Source: Persicaria tinctoria (taxonomy: Eukaryota > Streptophyta > Magnoliopsida > Caryophyllales > Polygonaceae). From it: DNA of 64,000 nucleotides. Where the stretch lies: NCBI GenBank assembly GCA_037127255.1, contig JBANSL010000016.1, positions 3,288,501 to 3,352,500 on the forward strand, read 5' to 3'. Shown here piece after piece: positions 33,886 to 44,748 of this stretch; within the stretch, counting starts at the first letter, position 1; each line of letters begins with the position of its first letter. The notes below the pieces were generated by a model. That model did no database searches and was not told the DNA's origin. It was given only the letters and a program-made list of their open reading frames with translations. The translations under genes were made by a program, and so were the position numbers.

Positions 33886-34277
33886 TGTTAAAAGTGTTGC
33901 CTAAACTTGTGTGATTCAAGCTTAGTTTTCATAGGTTTTAAAATTCTGTTTTTTCTGTTATCTGTCATACTCGATCTCGAGTAAGATTGTGCTGCTATAG
34001 TCGTTTCGAGTAAGGTTTGTAAGAGTCAGTTTCCAACAGTTTATTCTAGCTAAGTTAGTGGAGTAGTGGGCTTAGTCTAGCAGTTATGAGGTCAGTTTTC
34101 GTGCATGTATGTAGTCTAGTTTGTGTAAGTTTCAATCAATCAATTGGAGAAGTTATTAGCTGCAGTTCTTTCTCTCTTCCAAAACTGAAAGTTGTCGATT
34201 TGGTAGAACACAAATTCAAATGTTTGTGTTTGCCATTTGTGTCTTGTGGTTGGGGTCAAGTGTGGTTCATTCTAACA
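33886..34277 (+). repeat. 5' LTR of the copia element
   Basis: 392 bp, beginning TGTTAAAAGTGTTGCC and ending TTCATTCTAACA. It matches the 3' LTR almost throughout, with small differences around 33950 (C/T-rich versus A-run). Confidence 0.95.
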
Positions 34278-34388
34278 TTTGATATCAGAGCTGGGATTAA
34301 AGATCTCACTGGGTTCAAGTTCTGGGAATTGAGAGGTGTGAGAGATAAACACAGGGAAACACATTCGAGAATTCATTGTTCAACAAGA

Positions 34389-37300
34389 TGTAGAACAATG
34401 GAAGTGGAGGGGTTGACAATCCTCAATTTCCAATCTTCAAAGGAGTGAACTACCACTTTTGGAGTTTAAAGATGACCACTTTGTTCAAATCACAAGAGGT
34501 TTGGAATCTGGTAGATCAAGGATTTGAAGATGCAAATCCTCCTGAACCAGATCAGCCTTTGAGAGAAAAAAAGGAAGAAAGATTTTAAGGCATTATTTAT
34601 GATTCAAAGTGCCTTAGATGATGAAGTGTTTCCGAGAATAGCAGCCTCAACAACTGCTCATGATGCCTGGGAAGTTTTGAAGCAAGAATACATGGGAGAT
34701 GGAAGAGTGATCACAGTGAAGTTGCAGACCTTGAGGAATGAGTTTGAGACTCTGGTTATGCAAGAGAAAGAAACTGTCCAAGTGTTCTTGTCGCGGGTAT
34801 CTGGAATTGTCAACCATATAAGAACATATGGAGAGACTGTGAGCAGTGAGACCATTGTGAGTAAGGTTCTGAGAAGCCTTACAAAGAGATATGACCATGT
34901 AGTTGCAGCCATTGAAGAATCAAAGGATCTGTCTGTGTACATATTTGAAGAGTTGTCAAGCTCTTTGCAAGCTCATGAAGAAAGAATGAACAGGACAAGT
35001 GAGCAGAAGAAAGAGAAGGTCTTCCGGGTGAAGGATGAAAACCAGAAAAGGAAGAATCAGGGTTCTTCAAGTAGGGGTGGTTTTAGAGGTGGTCACAGAG
35101 GAAGAGGCAACTATAGAGGTGGTCAAAGAGGTAGAGGAGGAAGAGGTTATGGTAGAGATCAGTACAATGGATCAGGAAGAGGAAATGAAGGTGATCAAGG
35201 GAAAGAGCAGTGGAAGGATTCCAATAGGAATCAAGGAAATGATTCAAGGCAACAGAAGAGTGGAATCAGGTGCTACTATTGCAAGAAATTCGGGCACAAA
35301 GAAGCTTTCTCTTGGGAGAAACAGGAGAATGAGCAAAAAAGAGTTAATTATACAGAAAAGAATGAACAAGAAGAGAGATTGTTCATGGCCTTGTCGTCAT
35401 TTACAGATACTGCAAGCAACATGTGGTATCTAGACAATGGTTGTTCCAACCATATGTCAAGTTCAAGAGGGATGTTTAGAGAGCTTGATGAATCAAAGAA
35501 GGGGAGTGTCAAGCTGGGAGACAACAAGGTACTGAAGGTTGAAGGAAGAGGAACCATTGTGATCAAGAGTGAGCAGGGTGGAGAGAAGTCCTTGCAGGAT
35601 GTTCAACATGTACCTGGACTAGCACATAATCTGTTGAGTGTGGGTCAGCTCCAAGAGACAGGCTACTCAGTGTTGTTTGATGAAGATGCTTGTGTCATCA
35701 GGGATAAGAGAACAGGTGAGACTGTTGTGAAGGTGAGCATGACTAAGAACAGAATGTTTCCTCTTGACTTAGCAAGAGGTGTGAATAGAGCAGTGACAGT
35801 GAAAGGAGGTGATGAGTCCAGTTGTGGCATCATAGGTATGTGCATCTAAACATTCAAAGTTTGAAGATGCTCAGTACAAGATCAATGGTTCAAGGTCTAC
35901 CTAAGGTAGATGAGTTAGATTTGTGTGAAGGATGTGTGTATGGAAAGCAATTGAAGGGACCATTTCCAACTGGTGAAGCTTGGAGAGCTAGTGAATGTTT
36001 AGAGTTGGTTCATGCAGATCTTTGTGGACCTATGCAAGCAGACTCATTAGGAGGGAGTAAATATTTCTTTCTCATAACTGATGATTTCAGTAGAATGAGT
36101 TGGATTTATTTTTTGAAGTTAAAATCTGAAGCATTTGAGTGTTTCAAAAGGTTTAGAGCTCTCACAGAAAAGCAATCAGGCAAAGTGGTGAAGGCTTTAA
36201 GGACTGATAGAGGAGGTTATTTCATGTCCTTTGAGTTTATGTCTTGATGTGAAGAGAATGGCATAAGAAGAGAGCTTACAATACCCTATACACCAGAGAA
36301 AATGGGGTGGCTGAAAGGAAGAGCAGAACTGTGGTTGAGATGGCCAGGTGTATGTTAAAGGCAAGAAGGGTCCCAAATCAGTTTTGTTGTGAGGCAGTGG
36401 CTACAGCAGTGTATATTCTCAACATCTCTCCAACAAAAGCAGTTGAGAACAAGACATCTTTTGAGGTGTGGAGAGAAAATAAGCCATATGTTGCCTATCT
36501 AAAAGTGTTTGGGTGTGTGGCCTATGCAATGGTGAATTTGAGATCAAAGATGGATGATAAAGCTGAGAAGTGCATTTTCATTGGTTATGCAGTTCAATCA
36601 AAATCCTATAAGTTGTATAACCCTGTGAGTAAGAAAACCATAGTGAGTAGAAATGTGGTTTTTAATGAAGAAGTGAGTTGGGGCTAGGAGAAGCCGTCAG
36701 AAGATCAAGGAGTTAGGGATGTGGTGCACATTGATAGCTCAAGTGCAGAGACTGGTGAGGAGAATATGTTCGAGGATGATGGTGATGATGATCAGAATGT
36801 AAATGCTCCAAGGTCACCAGTACATCAGTTTAGCTCATCTAGCAGTCATCAGTCTTCTCCTTTAAGCTCATCAAGTGAGACTCCTCCAAGGAGGTTCAGG
36901 TCACTTGCAGACATCTATGCTAGCTGTGGGTTTGCTCTTGCAGCAGTTGATCCAGAAAGCTTTGAAGAAGCTAGGAGTGAGAGCAAGTGGATGATAGCAA
37001 TGAAAGAAGAGATGAAGGCTATCCAGAAGAATGAAACATGGAGCTTGGTTGAGTTGTCAGCAGATAAGAATGTAATTGGCTTGAAATGGGTTTTTAGAAC
37101 CAAGTTCAATACAGATGGAAGTGTTGCAAAGCATAAGGCAAGGTTGATTGCCAAAGGGTATGCACAACAAGAGGGAATTGATTTTGAAGAAACCTTCTCA
37201 CCAATGGTGAGGCTTGAGACAGTAAGAGTGGTGTTGGCTCTAGCTGCTCAATGGAAGTTGAAGATTTACCAGTTAGATGTAAAGTCTGCATTTTTTAATG

Positions 37301-38505
37301 GAGAACTTCAAGAAGAAGTGTATGTTGAACAACCTATTGGCTTTGTGAAAGCTGGTGAAGAGAGTAAGGTGTTGAGGCTCAAGAAAGCTTTGTATGGATT
37401 GAAACAAGCTCCAAGAGCTTGGTACCACAGGATTGATTCTTTCTTTGAGAAGAATGGGTTTAGCAGAAGTGAAAATGAACCCACCTTGTATGTGAAAGGA
37501 AGAGGGAAGAAGGAGTTTATAGTGGTGTGCCTTTATGTGGATGATATCATCTACTTCAGCTCATCACAGAGGATGTTGAATGAGTTTAAGAAATCCAAGA
37601 TGGAGGAATTTGAGATGACAGATTTGAATGAGTTGAAATATTTTCTTGGCTTGGAAATAGATCAAAAGAAGGATGGGATCTATTTGTGCCAGGAGAAGTA
37701 TGCCAAGGATCTTTTAAAGAAGTTCCATATGGAGGGTTGTGATATAGCATACACACCCATGAATGTGAATGAAAAATTGCATAGAGATGATGGAACTGGG
37801 TTTGCTGATGAGAGGTTTTATAGAAGCCTTGTGGGAGGTTTGAACTACTTAGCACATACAAGGCCTGGTATCACCTACTGTGTGAGTGTGGTGTCAAGGT
37901 TCATGCACAGTCCAACAAAGCAGCATATGGGTGCAGCTAGAAGGGTTCTTAAGTACATTGCAGGGACCCTAGATTATGGTATTTGGTATGGAAGGAAGGA
38001 AGAGTTCAAGCTTGAAGGTTTTACAGATAGTGACCGGGCATGCTTGGATGACAGGAAGAGCACCTCAGGGTATGTGTTCAGCTTTGGTATAGGAGCTGTA
38101 ACTTGGAGCTCAAAGAAGCAAGGGACTGTTTCCTCCTCATCTTCCGAGGCAGAGTATGTAGTTGCAGAAGCAGCAGCAAAGCAAGCCTTGTGGTTGAAGA
38201 AGTTGCTGGTTGATCTAGGATGCAAGCAAAGTGGAGCAACCGAGATATGATGTGACAACAAATCTACAATTGCCATGACAAAGAATCATGCATTCCATGC
38301 AAGGACTAAGCACATTGAAGTCCAGCATCACTTCATCCGAGTGTTGGTTGCAAGGGAAGAGATTGTGTTGAGATTTTGTGGCACAAATGACCAGAATGCA
38401 GATTTGATGACAAAGGCTTTGAGCATAGCAAAGCATCAGTTCTTCATGGAGAGAATTGGAGTAAGAAAGCTTGAATCAAGGGGTGGTGTTAAAAGTGTTG
38501 CCTAA
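34389..38505 (+). pseudogene. Broken gag-pol of the copia element
   Basis: The gag N-terminal part begins near 34389 but its likely start codon is followed at once by TAG, and a frameshift lies in the A-run near 34567. Gag continues at 34599-35849 with an RNA-binding RG-rich tract (RGGFRGGHRGRG) and a zinc knuckle CYYCKKFGHKEAFS that has lost its last cysteine. The protease motif reads DNG rather than DSG. A frameshift near 35840 leads to the integrase, with a stop at 36245-36247, another frameshift near 36300 and a stop at 36687. Reverse transcriptase with YVDD (about 37535) and RNase H run 36721-38250, then TGA, with the RNase H tail to 38505. It cannot make an active polyprotein. Confidence 0.92.
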
Positions 38506-38875
38506 ACTTGTGTGATTCAAGCTTAGTTTTCATAGGTTTTAAAAAAAAAATCTGTTATTTGTCATACTTGATCTCGAGTAAGATTGTGCTGCTATAGTCG
38601 ATTTCGAGTAAGGTTTGTAAGAGTCAGTTTCCAGCAGTTTATTCTAGCTAAGTTAGTGGAGTAGTGGGCTTAGTCTAGCAGTTATGGGGTCAGTTTTCAT
38701 ACATGTATGTAGTCTAGTTTGTGTAAGTTTCAATCAATCAATTGGAGAAGTTATTAGCTGCAGTTCTTTCTCTCTTCCAAAACTGAAAGTTGTCGATTTG
38801 GTAGAACACAGATTCAAGTGTTTGTGTTTGCCATTTGTCTCTTGTGGTTGTGGTCAAGTGTGGTTCATTCTAACA
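38487..38875 (+). repeat. 3' LTR of the copia element
   Basis: 389 bp, the same ends as the 5' LTR, followed by the GGTTA target duplication. Confidence 0.95.
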
Positions 38876-38880
38876 GGTTA

Positions 38881-39439
38881 AGGAGCTCATGTTCCAAAGC
38901 ACATACCCTTAGAGGTGAATAACCATAAACTAACTGAGTAGCAAATGAAGACCAAGTGCACTCACAAAATGATCGATTAAGCTTCACAATGCACATAAAA
39001 AATAAAAATTAGCAAAAAATGAGATTTTTTTTATATGTATAGATTAAAAGACCGTTCTTGTTTAAATATATTGAAGAAAATATTAAATTTGTTATTTAGA
39101 GTAAGAATTTTTAATAGAAGGAAACTAAGAGAAACATAAATTATGGAAAAAAAAAAAGTAAGGATAAAAGGGTTTGAATTTATGACCTTAAGATAATAAA
39201 TATCTCTCCTTAATAACTAAGTTACAAAATCTTAGTGATTTATTATTCTTTTAAATTGTTTTATCCTTAACAACTAAGAGAAACATAAATTTTTATATGT
39301 ATTATTCTTTTAAATTGTTTTATTTAGAGTAAGAATCTTAGTGATTTATTATTATTTTTTTCTCGGGTTTTCTTTCGGGTTTGGAGAGGGCTAACGCCAT
39401 CCGAGCCCCTAGATCTGCCAATAGCCTTAAATTTGTTGC
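38881..39439. other. AT-rich spacer
   Basis: Contains the repeated phrases AACTAAGAGAAACATAAA (about 39123 and 39270) and TTTTAAATTGTTTTAT (about 39251 and 39309), a local duplication of about 150 bp. No gene. Confidence 0.35.
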
Positions 39440-39733
39440 TAATTGGTAAACACTGGAGATTTTAGTGGGCTCGGGAGGTAGCATCTATCCCACGGCGGTT
39501 GTTAGCCTCCCTAATAAAGAATTTAGTTCAACTGTTCGTACAAATAGGTAACACACTGAGTCTCTGTAAAAAAATAATTAATTTATCGGTCTTGTTATAA
39601 TATAGATCAATTCCAGTTTGCGTTTACTTTCAATAATGCAATGAGCACTTGGCTTCGTACGTCGTATTCAACTTCATCTAGTTTGGTTTAGGTCTACTTA
39701 GTTTTGATTTTTTGTAGAGTGCGTTTGTCTGAG

Positions 39734-40490
39734 CAGGCCCGTGCTTGGGCATGTGCAACCGGTCCAACAGAATAGGGCCCCTAAATTTTTGGGGCCCAAT
39801 AATATAATAGTGATATATATATAAGTTTGTTTAAAAAGAATCAGTGAAACTCTTATGGTCTACGGGTAGTTTGCATGCAAAGGAAGATGGGCCCTTTTTT
39901 TTTTAATTTCACCCGGTTCGAATCCCTCTCTTTCATCAATTTTTTTTCACTCACCAACCACTCTTTCTTCTATTTTTGTTTAATCCTTTTGATTTTCCTT
40001 TTTTTTTTAATAAATATTTCACTACTTTTCTTTTCTTTTTTCTTCTTTAGTCTTAACTCTTTTTTAACTTATGTAAATAATTAGACAAATATACAAAATC
40101 TTATGCTTGCTTTAATTTTTTTTAAAAGCATCTACAACCTTTTTATTCTAAATGTATTTAGAAACATTTAATTATCACATTATTTCTAAATATTTAGATT
40201 AATTTAATCTAAATTTTGATAAATATATTAGTATTTAAATATTTTGCAACATTTTGCAAGTATTAAGAGTATTTTGGTAAATTTTTGAAAGAAAAAATAT
40301 TTACGTGTTATTTATAATCTTTAAATTTGTTGTTGATTTTTTAGATGTTTTTTTATCCAAATAATGATGTTATTCCTCATTTTTCATTAGTTAAATTTCA
40401 CTAAGATTAGCAAATAATTTTAAAATAATTCCAATATATATTATTTTTTAAAAATTGTACAAGGCCCATAAAATGATTGGCACGTCCCTG
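39734..40490. mobile_element. hAT-like non-autonomous element
   Basis: The ends CAGGCCCGTGCTTGGG and, reversed, CAGGGACGTGCCAATC share CAGG-x-x-CGTGC. The 8-bp flanks TGTCTGAG (39726-39733) and TGTCTAAG (40491-40498) are one base apart. The empty site TGCCTGAG is in copy A near 31330. An 8-bp duplication and CAGG termini point to the hAT superfamily. It is 757 bp, AT-rich, and no transposase is seen. Confidence 0.8.
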
Positions 40491-40682
40491 TGTCTAAGTT
40501 TGCATCAATTTGTACTGTTATATCTTTGGTTTTTAGACGATTCTCCCATCTGCCGACTTAATCTCGGCATTCGAATTTCAGATATGCATAAACTCAAATT
40601 CTTATCTAATAATAATAATTTAAAAAAAAAACAATGAGCACACCAAATAAGCTAATGTGAGATTACTAGTGCGATTGGAGAA

Positions 40683-40925
40683 GGGTGTTGTTATTTACAC
40701 CCAAAATTTTTACTATTTACACCAAAAATCAAAGTTTTTGATTTTTTTAAAATAAACTCTACGCCCAAGTTACAGACGTGTGATTCAAGAGGGGCAGAGT
40801 ATGTATATAGAAAAAAATAGCTACGCCTCTTGAGTCACACCCTTATTACTCAAGAGGCATAGTCGCGTAGGACTTATTTTAAAAAAAAAAACACACAAAA
40901 ACTTTGATTTTAGGGTGAAGATATA
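40683..40925. repeat. Element with ATTTACACC ends and internal inverted repeats
   Basis: Absent from copy A of the segmental duplication. The left part GTGTTGTTATTTACACCC and AATCAAAGTTTTTG mirror the right part CAAAAACTTTGATTTTAGGG. Inside, GTGTGATTCAAGAGGGGCAG faces its complement CTACGCCTCTTGAGTCACAC, and CTCAAGAGGCATAG follows once more. It is similar in layout to 5998-6517 and 11285-11440. Confidence 0.5.
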
Positions 40926-41070
40926 TAGTAAGAGCAGGTATGTATTGACAATTTGATAAGTAAATGTTGATCAACTCATGGTTTTATTTTTTCTTGAATG
41001 TAACGTCAGCTTTTGGCCCTCTTCATGGACACAAAAGTAAAAAATTATACCCTAGCTTTGTCCTTTTGCC

Positions 41071-41483
41071 CTTACGTCAGTACGTGCACATTTTCCCTTC
41101 GACTTAACCATTTCGAAATGTTCACCCACTTTATTTTCATCGTAAACAATTCTTTACTCCATTTTTTTTTTTATCAATTATGTTTAATGGTGGACTCAAA
41201 GGCCCTTAGGGTTACCAAATCAACAAAAAATAAAAAAAGAAATGCAAAAAACCTATGAACCCGAAGGTTGAGTCCTGCCTGCAAAGGCCTTGGGAGAAAG
41301 GCTCATAGCATCAAAACCGAGGACATGTGCAGCGCGCATGGGCCCAGAATATTACGAAACGGAGCCGTTTCGCATTGTCCTAGTCTGATGCTCCGCGTTT
41401 TGGCCTTGAAACAAGTTGAAGGTGAAAGTACCAGCCGACACATTACTACTACTACTACAAGACATTAATTCACCCCGTTAAAA
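41071..41483. other. Spacer
   Basis: Contains TTTATTTTCATCGTAAACAA-type text that recurs near 46075 on the far side of a LINE, so this may be an older repeat. The short open frame at 41268-41468 is unremarkable. No gene. Confidence 0.3.
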
Positions 41484-41765
41484 ATGAAATTTACGTATTT
41501 TTTTAAATTAAAAAAATAAAATAAAATTATATTTAAGTATAAATTAATTTTATCTACCAATAAACACCCATTTTACATATATTTTTATTTTAAAAAAATT
41601 ATTCAAATAATACCCATATACTAGAAATTTACGTATTTTTTTAAATTAAAAAAAAATAATAATTATATTCAAGTATGAATTATTTTTTATCTGCCCATAA
41701 ACACCAATTTTACATGTATTTTTATTTAAAAAAATCTACCCATTTCAAGCAATACCCATATACTT
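41484..41765. repeat. Two diverged tandem units of about 142 bp
   Basis: GAAATTTACGTATTTTTTTA to CCCATATACT appears at 41484-41625 and again at 41626-41765, sharing TAAACACC(C/A)ATTTTACAT. The end of the second unit is the target of the MULE that follows. Confidence 0.7.
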
Positions 41766-41771
41766 GTATGG

Positions 41772-42742
41772 GAATTTTTTTTTCGAAATATTCACGATTT
41801 TAAAAATAATTACAAAAATAAGCATCGATTGAAACAATTTGTCAAAATGTTCAAAATTGTCAGGGCAAACAGAAACCGCGGTTTTCTTTGAAAACTTTAA
41901 AGAAATTTTATTAAAAAAACAATAAAGTAAATCGCGGTCTTACTTTTTTTTTAAAAAAAAAAACAAACTAATCTCCAATCTCCATTGCAGATCTGCGCTG
42001 GGCCGGTGGGTGGTGGCGATGGCAGCAAAGAAGAGGGAGGGAGGGAGGTCCGGTGGCAGCGAAGGAAGGTGCAGGTTGGGTGGGCGGTGGCGATGGCCGC
42101 AGAGAAAGATAAAGAGGAGGAGGGCGGTGGTGATGTCGGTGGTAGCGAAGGAAGGTCCGAGCCGGTGGGCGGTGGCGATGGCAGCGCTGCAAAGGAAGAT
42201 GAGGAGGAGGGCGGTGGCCTTGCAACGAATCGGCGTCGAAGATGTCACCGCTCCACCAATCTCTCCACCGAGAACCGCCGCCTGATCTCCTCCTCCGTCA
42301 ATCTGCCACTTGGATCTCCACCGAGAACTGCCGCTTGGATCTCCTCCTCCGTCAATCCGCCGCTTGGATCTCCACCGATAACCGCTCTGATCCACCACTC
42401 GTCCACCGCTCTCCCTTCGCCTGTATCTCCTCTCTCCTCTTTGCTACCATCGCCATTGCCCGCCTTCTGTCTGAATTCCTTCGCACCACTGCTGCCCATA
42501 CCCCTCCGTTGCTCCTCTCTCCCCTGAAATGGGGATTAGGTTTTTTTTTTTTTAAAAAAAGGTAAAATTGCGGTTTGAAATCGCAGTTTACCTTTTTTTT
42601 TTTTTTAATTTCTTTAAAGTTTTCAAAGAAAACCGCGGTTTTGTGTTTGCCCTGACAATTTTGAATATTTTGACAAATTATTTCAATCGATGCTTATTTT
42701 TGTAATTATTTTTAAAATCGTGAATATTTTGAAAAAAAATTC
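41772..42742. mobile_element. Mutator-like element with long TIRs, perfect 9-bp duplication and foreign GC-rich core
   Basis: Terminal inverted repeats of about 165-190 bp begin GAATTTTTTTT and include ATAAGCATCGATTGAAA, TCAGGGCAAACA and ACCGCGGTTTTCTTTGAAA on both sides. The perfect 9-bp duplication CTTGTATGG flanks it (41763-41771 and 42743-42751), diagnostic of Mutator-like transposition. The core 41945-42540 is GC-rich, unlike the AT-rich arms, and has open frames on both strands. It has no transposase. This is the layout of a Pack-MULE, although the donor gene is unknown. Confidence 0.88.
41945..42540. other. GC-rich core of the MULE with internal repeats
   Basis: The plus strand repeats a 48-bp phrase containing GATCTCCTCCTCCGTCAATC two to three times (42270-42385) and a GGTGGGCGGTGGCGATGGC phrase three times (42000-42185). 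Frames 42398-41940 (minus) and 41985-42527 (plus) are open but low in complexity. I recognise no protein family. Confidence 0.4.
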
Positions 42743-42751
42743 CTTGTATGG

Positions 42752-44168
42752 ATGTATTTGTTTGCAATAAAATACCCATATACGTAATACTCTTACGATG
42801 AGATTTTTTTTTTCGTTTTACAATTTCATGGCGGCCTAATTTTCTTTTATTTATTTTTTCCAATTTTACCCCTCTCTTTCTTAATCAACTCTTATTTTGT
42901 GCCCCTCTCTTTCTCAGATGGTGATACACATAATTCTACACCACCAATTAAAATTTGATATGTGTATTTAGAGAAATTTTTTTTAATAAAATTCTATAAC
43001 TTTCTGTCTTTCAAAAACTGTTTTTTATGCAAAAAAAAAAACTGTTTTTTAATGGAAAAAAAACCGTTTTTTTAAACCGTTTGAAATTTTGAATTGAATG
43101 AATCAAATTTCAATTGTTATTTTTACAACCATATATTAGTGAAATAAATTTTATTTATTTTTCATATAATATTCAACCATAATATATACATAGTAGATAC
43201 TTTTATTTAGCATATATTTCAAATTTTTTACATTTTATAAATGTAAATAAAATTATAAATATATTATAATTAAGAATTTATATAACTTATATATATATTG
43301 AAAATATAAGTTATTTGATATAAATTTTATTTATTTATAATTAATGAAATTAAATATATCAAGTATGCTTTGATAAAGTTGAAAAATATTCAAAAAATAA
43401 AATACAGCTAGTGATAAAGTTGAAAAATATACCTATCAAATACTATATTAAGGCTTTTACCGCAGTTGCACAACTAGATACAGATTACACCCACTGATGC
43501 CATCACATTCACTAGCTTTGAGATGATCAACTGGTTTTTAAATAATGAAGAAAAGTATTATTTTGTTTTTTTTATCCAACTAATTAAACTTTGTTTATAT
43601 GTATTATGATAGGGAACATTGTATAAAAGAATTTATAAATCTCATACTTTACGCACGGGTACCATACTATTCAACCCCGATATCCGGGTATAAAAAAAAA
43701 TACAAAACTTCATCCGCGTGTCTATAAGAAAAGTACATATCTCTTCCAAGCCCGGGTTCAAAAATTGGATTTACATGTAACATGCGGATTTAATCTCGTG
43801 TTTCTATTGACCCTGCAATTTTTTTACATTTTGGTAAATATTTTAAAATCATGAACATTTTGCTAATTTATTTAATTGTGAATATTTAAAAAAAAATCCT
43901 TCTTCTATGTGTATATAATGCAAATTAATTCTTCTATGTGTATATAATGCAAATTAATTAATAATACGCATATGTTCTTAACTTAATAAAAAAAATAGAG
44001 TAGGCAAATAATAATCATAGCGTACTAGAAAATTATTAGTAAATTATTAAAATAGTTAGCAATATCGTTTTGTTAGTTTAAATTATTAGAAAAATTTACA
44101 TAATAAGACAATAAATAATACGATAATATCCGAAAAATATGATTAATTTACTTAGATTAATTTAAAAT
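42752..44168. other. AT-rich gene-free stretch
   Basis: No gene. There is a short tandem duplication of AATTCTTCTATGTGTATATA (43908 and 43931). The ACGCACGGGTACCATAC text near 43655 resembles the hairpin at 44169 and may come from the same kind of element. Confidence 0.35.
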
Positions 44169-44198
44169 CCCGTGCGTGACGCACGGGTTATAGACTAG
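44169..44198 (+). mobile_element. Helitron-like 3' terminus
   Basis: The hairpin CCCGTGCG-TGA-CGCACGGG (44169-44187) is followed seven bases later by CTAG (44195-44198) and then T. A GC hairpin about 11 nt before a CTRR end, with T after it, is the Helitron 3' signature. I could not find the 5' TC end, so the element's length is unknown. Confidence 0.6.
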
Positions 44199-44733
44199 TT
44201 TTTTTAATTAAACACCGTGGTTTAATTAAATTATAGAAGTCCTCTGCCAAAATTCTCACCTCCTGCCAAAATTCAACCGAAAAACTTGCCCGGCGGTGCC
44301 ATAATTCTCACCACTCTCCTAGCGCCATATGTCAGTGTGCCACCTCATTCAAATAAAGTACTCCGTAATTGAAATTGAGAAGGACACGTGATTTGAGAAG
44401 TCTACTTCCCCTTTTTCTTTTTCTTTTTTTTTTAATTCTTTTTTGACTGAAAAACACCCAAAAGAAAATTATTTCACTGTCACTTGTCTCTTGAATCTAG
44501 TCCATATTAGAAATTTACCGAGTCAAAAAAATAAATTAAAAAATAGATAAACTAATTTAAATATAAACAATTTATTTAGAATTGAGTGGGTAAGATTAAT
44601 CCAACTTCATCTAAAGTTATTTTACCAACTCTATCGGATTCAAACTGAATTTCGACTATAAGTCTATAACGTCTACTAATTTTTCATATAAAATTTGTTT
44701 TACTTTCTCATTTCTAATTTTAACGGGTTAATC
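44199..44733. other. Spacer
   Basis: AT-rich, no gene. The right end holds the LINE target site. Confidence 0.3.
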
Positions 44734-44748
44734 CTATCCTTATTAGTT

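Larger units (their letters stand above)
33886..38875 (+). mobile_element. Ty1-copia LTR retrotransposon, full structure, coding region disabled
   Basis: A 4990-bp element with two LTRs (TG...CA), a perfect 5-bp target duplication GGTTA (33881-33885 and 38876-38880), a tRNA-Met-like primer site (GATATCAGAGC) just after the 5' LTR, and a purine tract AAGGGGTGG before the 3' LTR. The domain order gag, protease, integrase, reverse transcriptase, RNase H is that of copia. The LTRs differ at roughly a dozen or more positions by hand count, so the insertion is not very recent. Confidence 0.95.
39440..41070. repeat. Segmental duplication, copy B, carrying two insertions
   Basis: Homologous to 31090-31640 but interrupted by an hAT-like element (39734-40490) and a palindrome-bearing element (about 40683-40925). 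Removing both gives an alignment running through TTGGTTTTTAGACG, CTGCCGACTTAATC and CAGCTTTTGGCC. Confidence 0.75.

Noticed and set aside
41985..42527. Plus-strand Gly-rich frame in the MULE core as a protein gene
   Set aside because: Arises from tandem GC-rich phrases, overlaps an equally open antisense frame and runs into the TIR.
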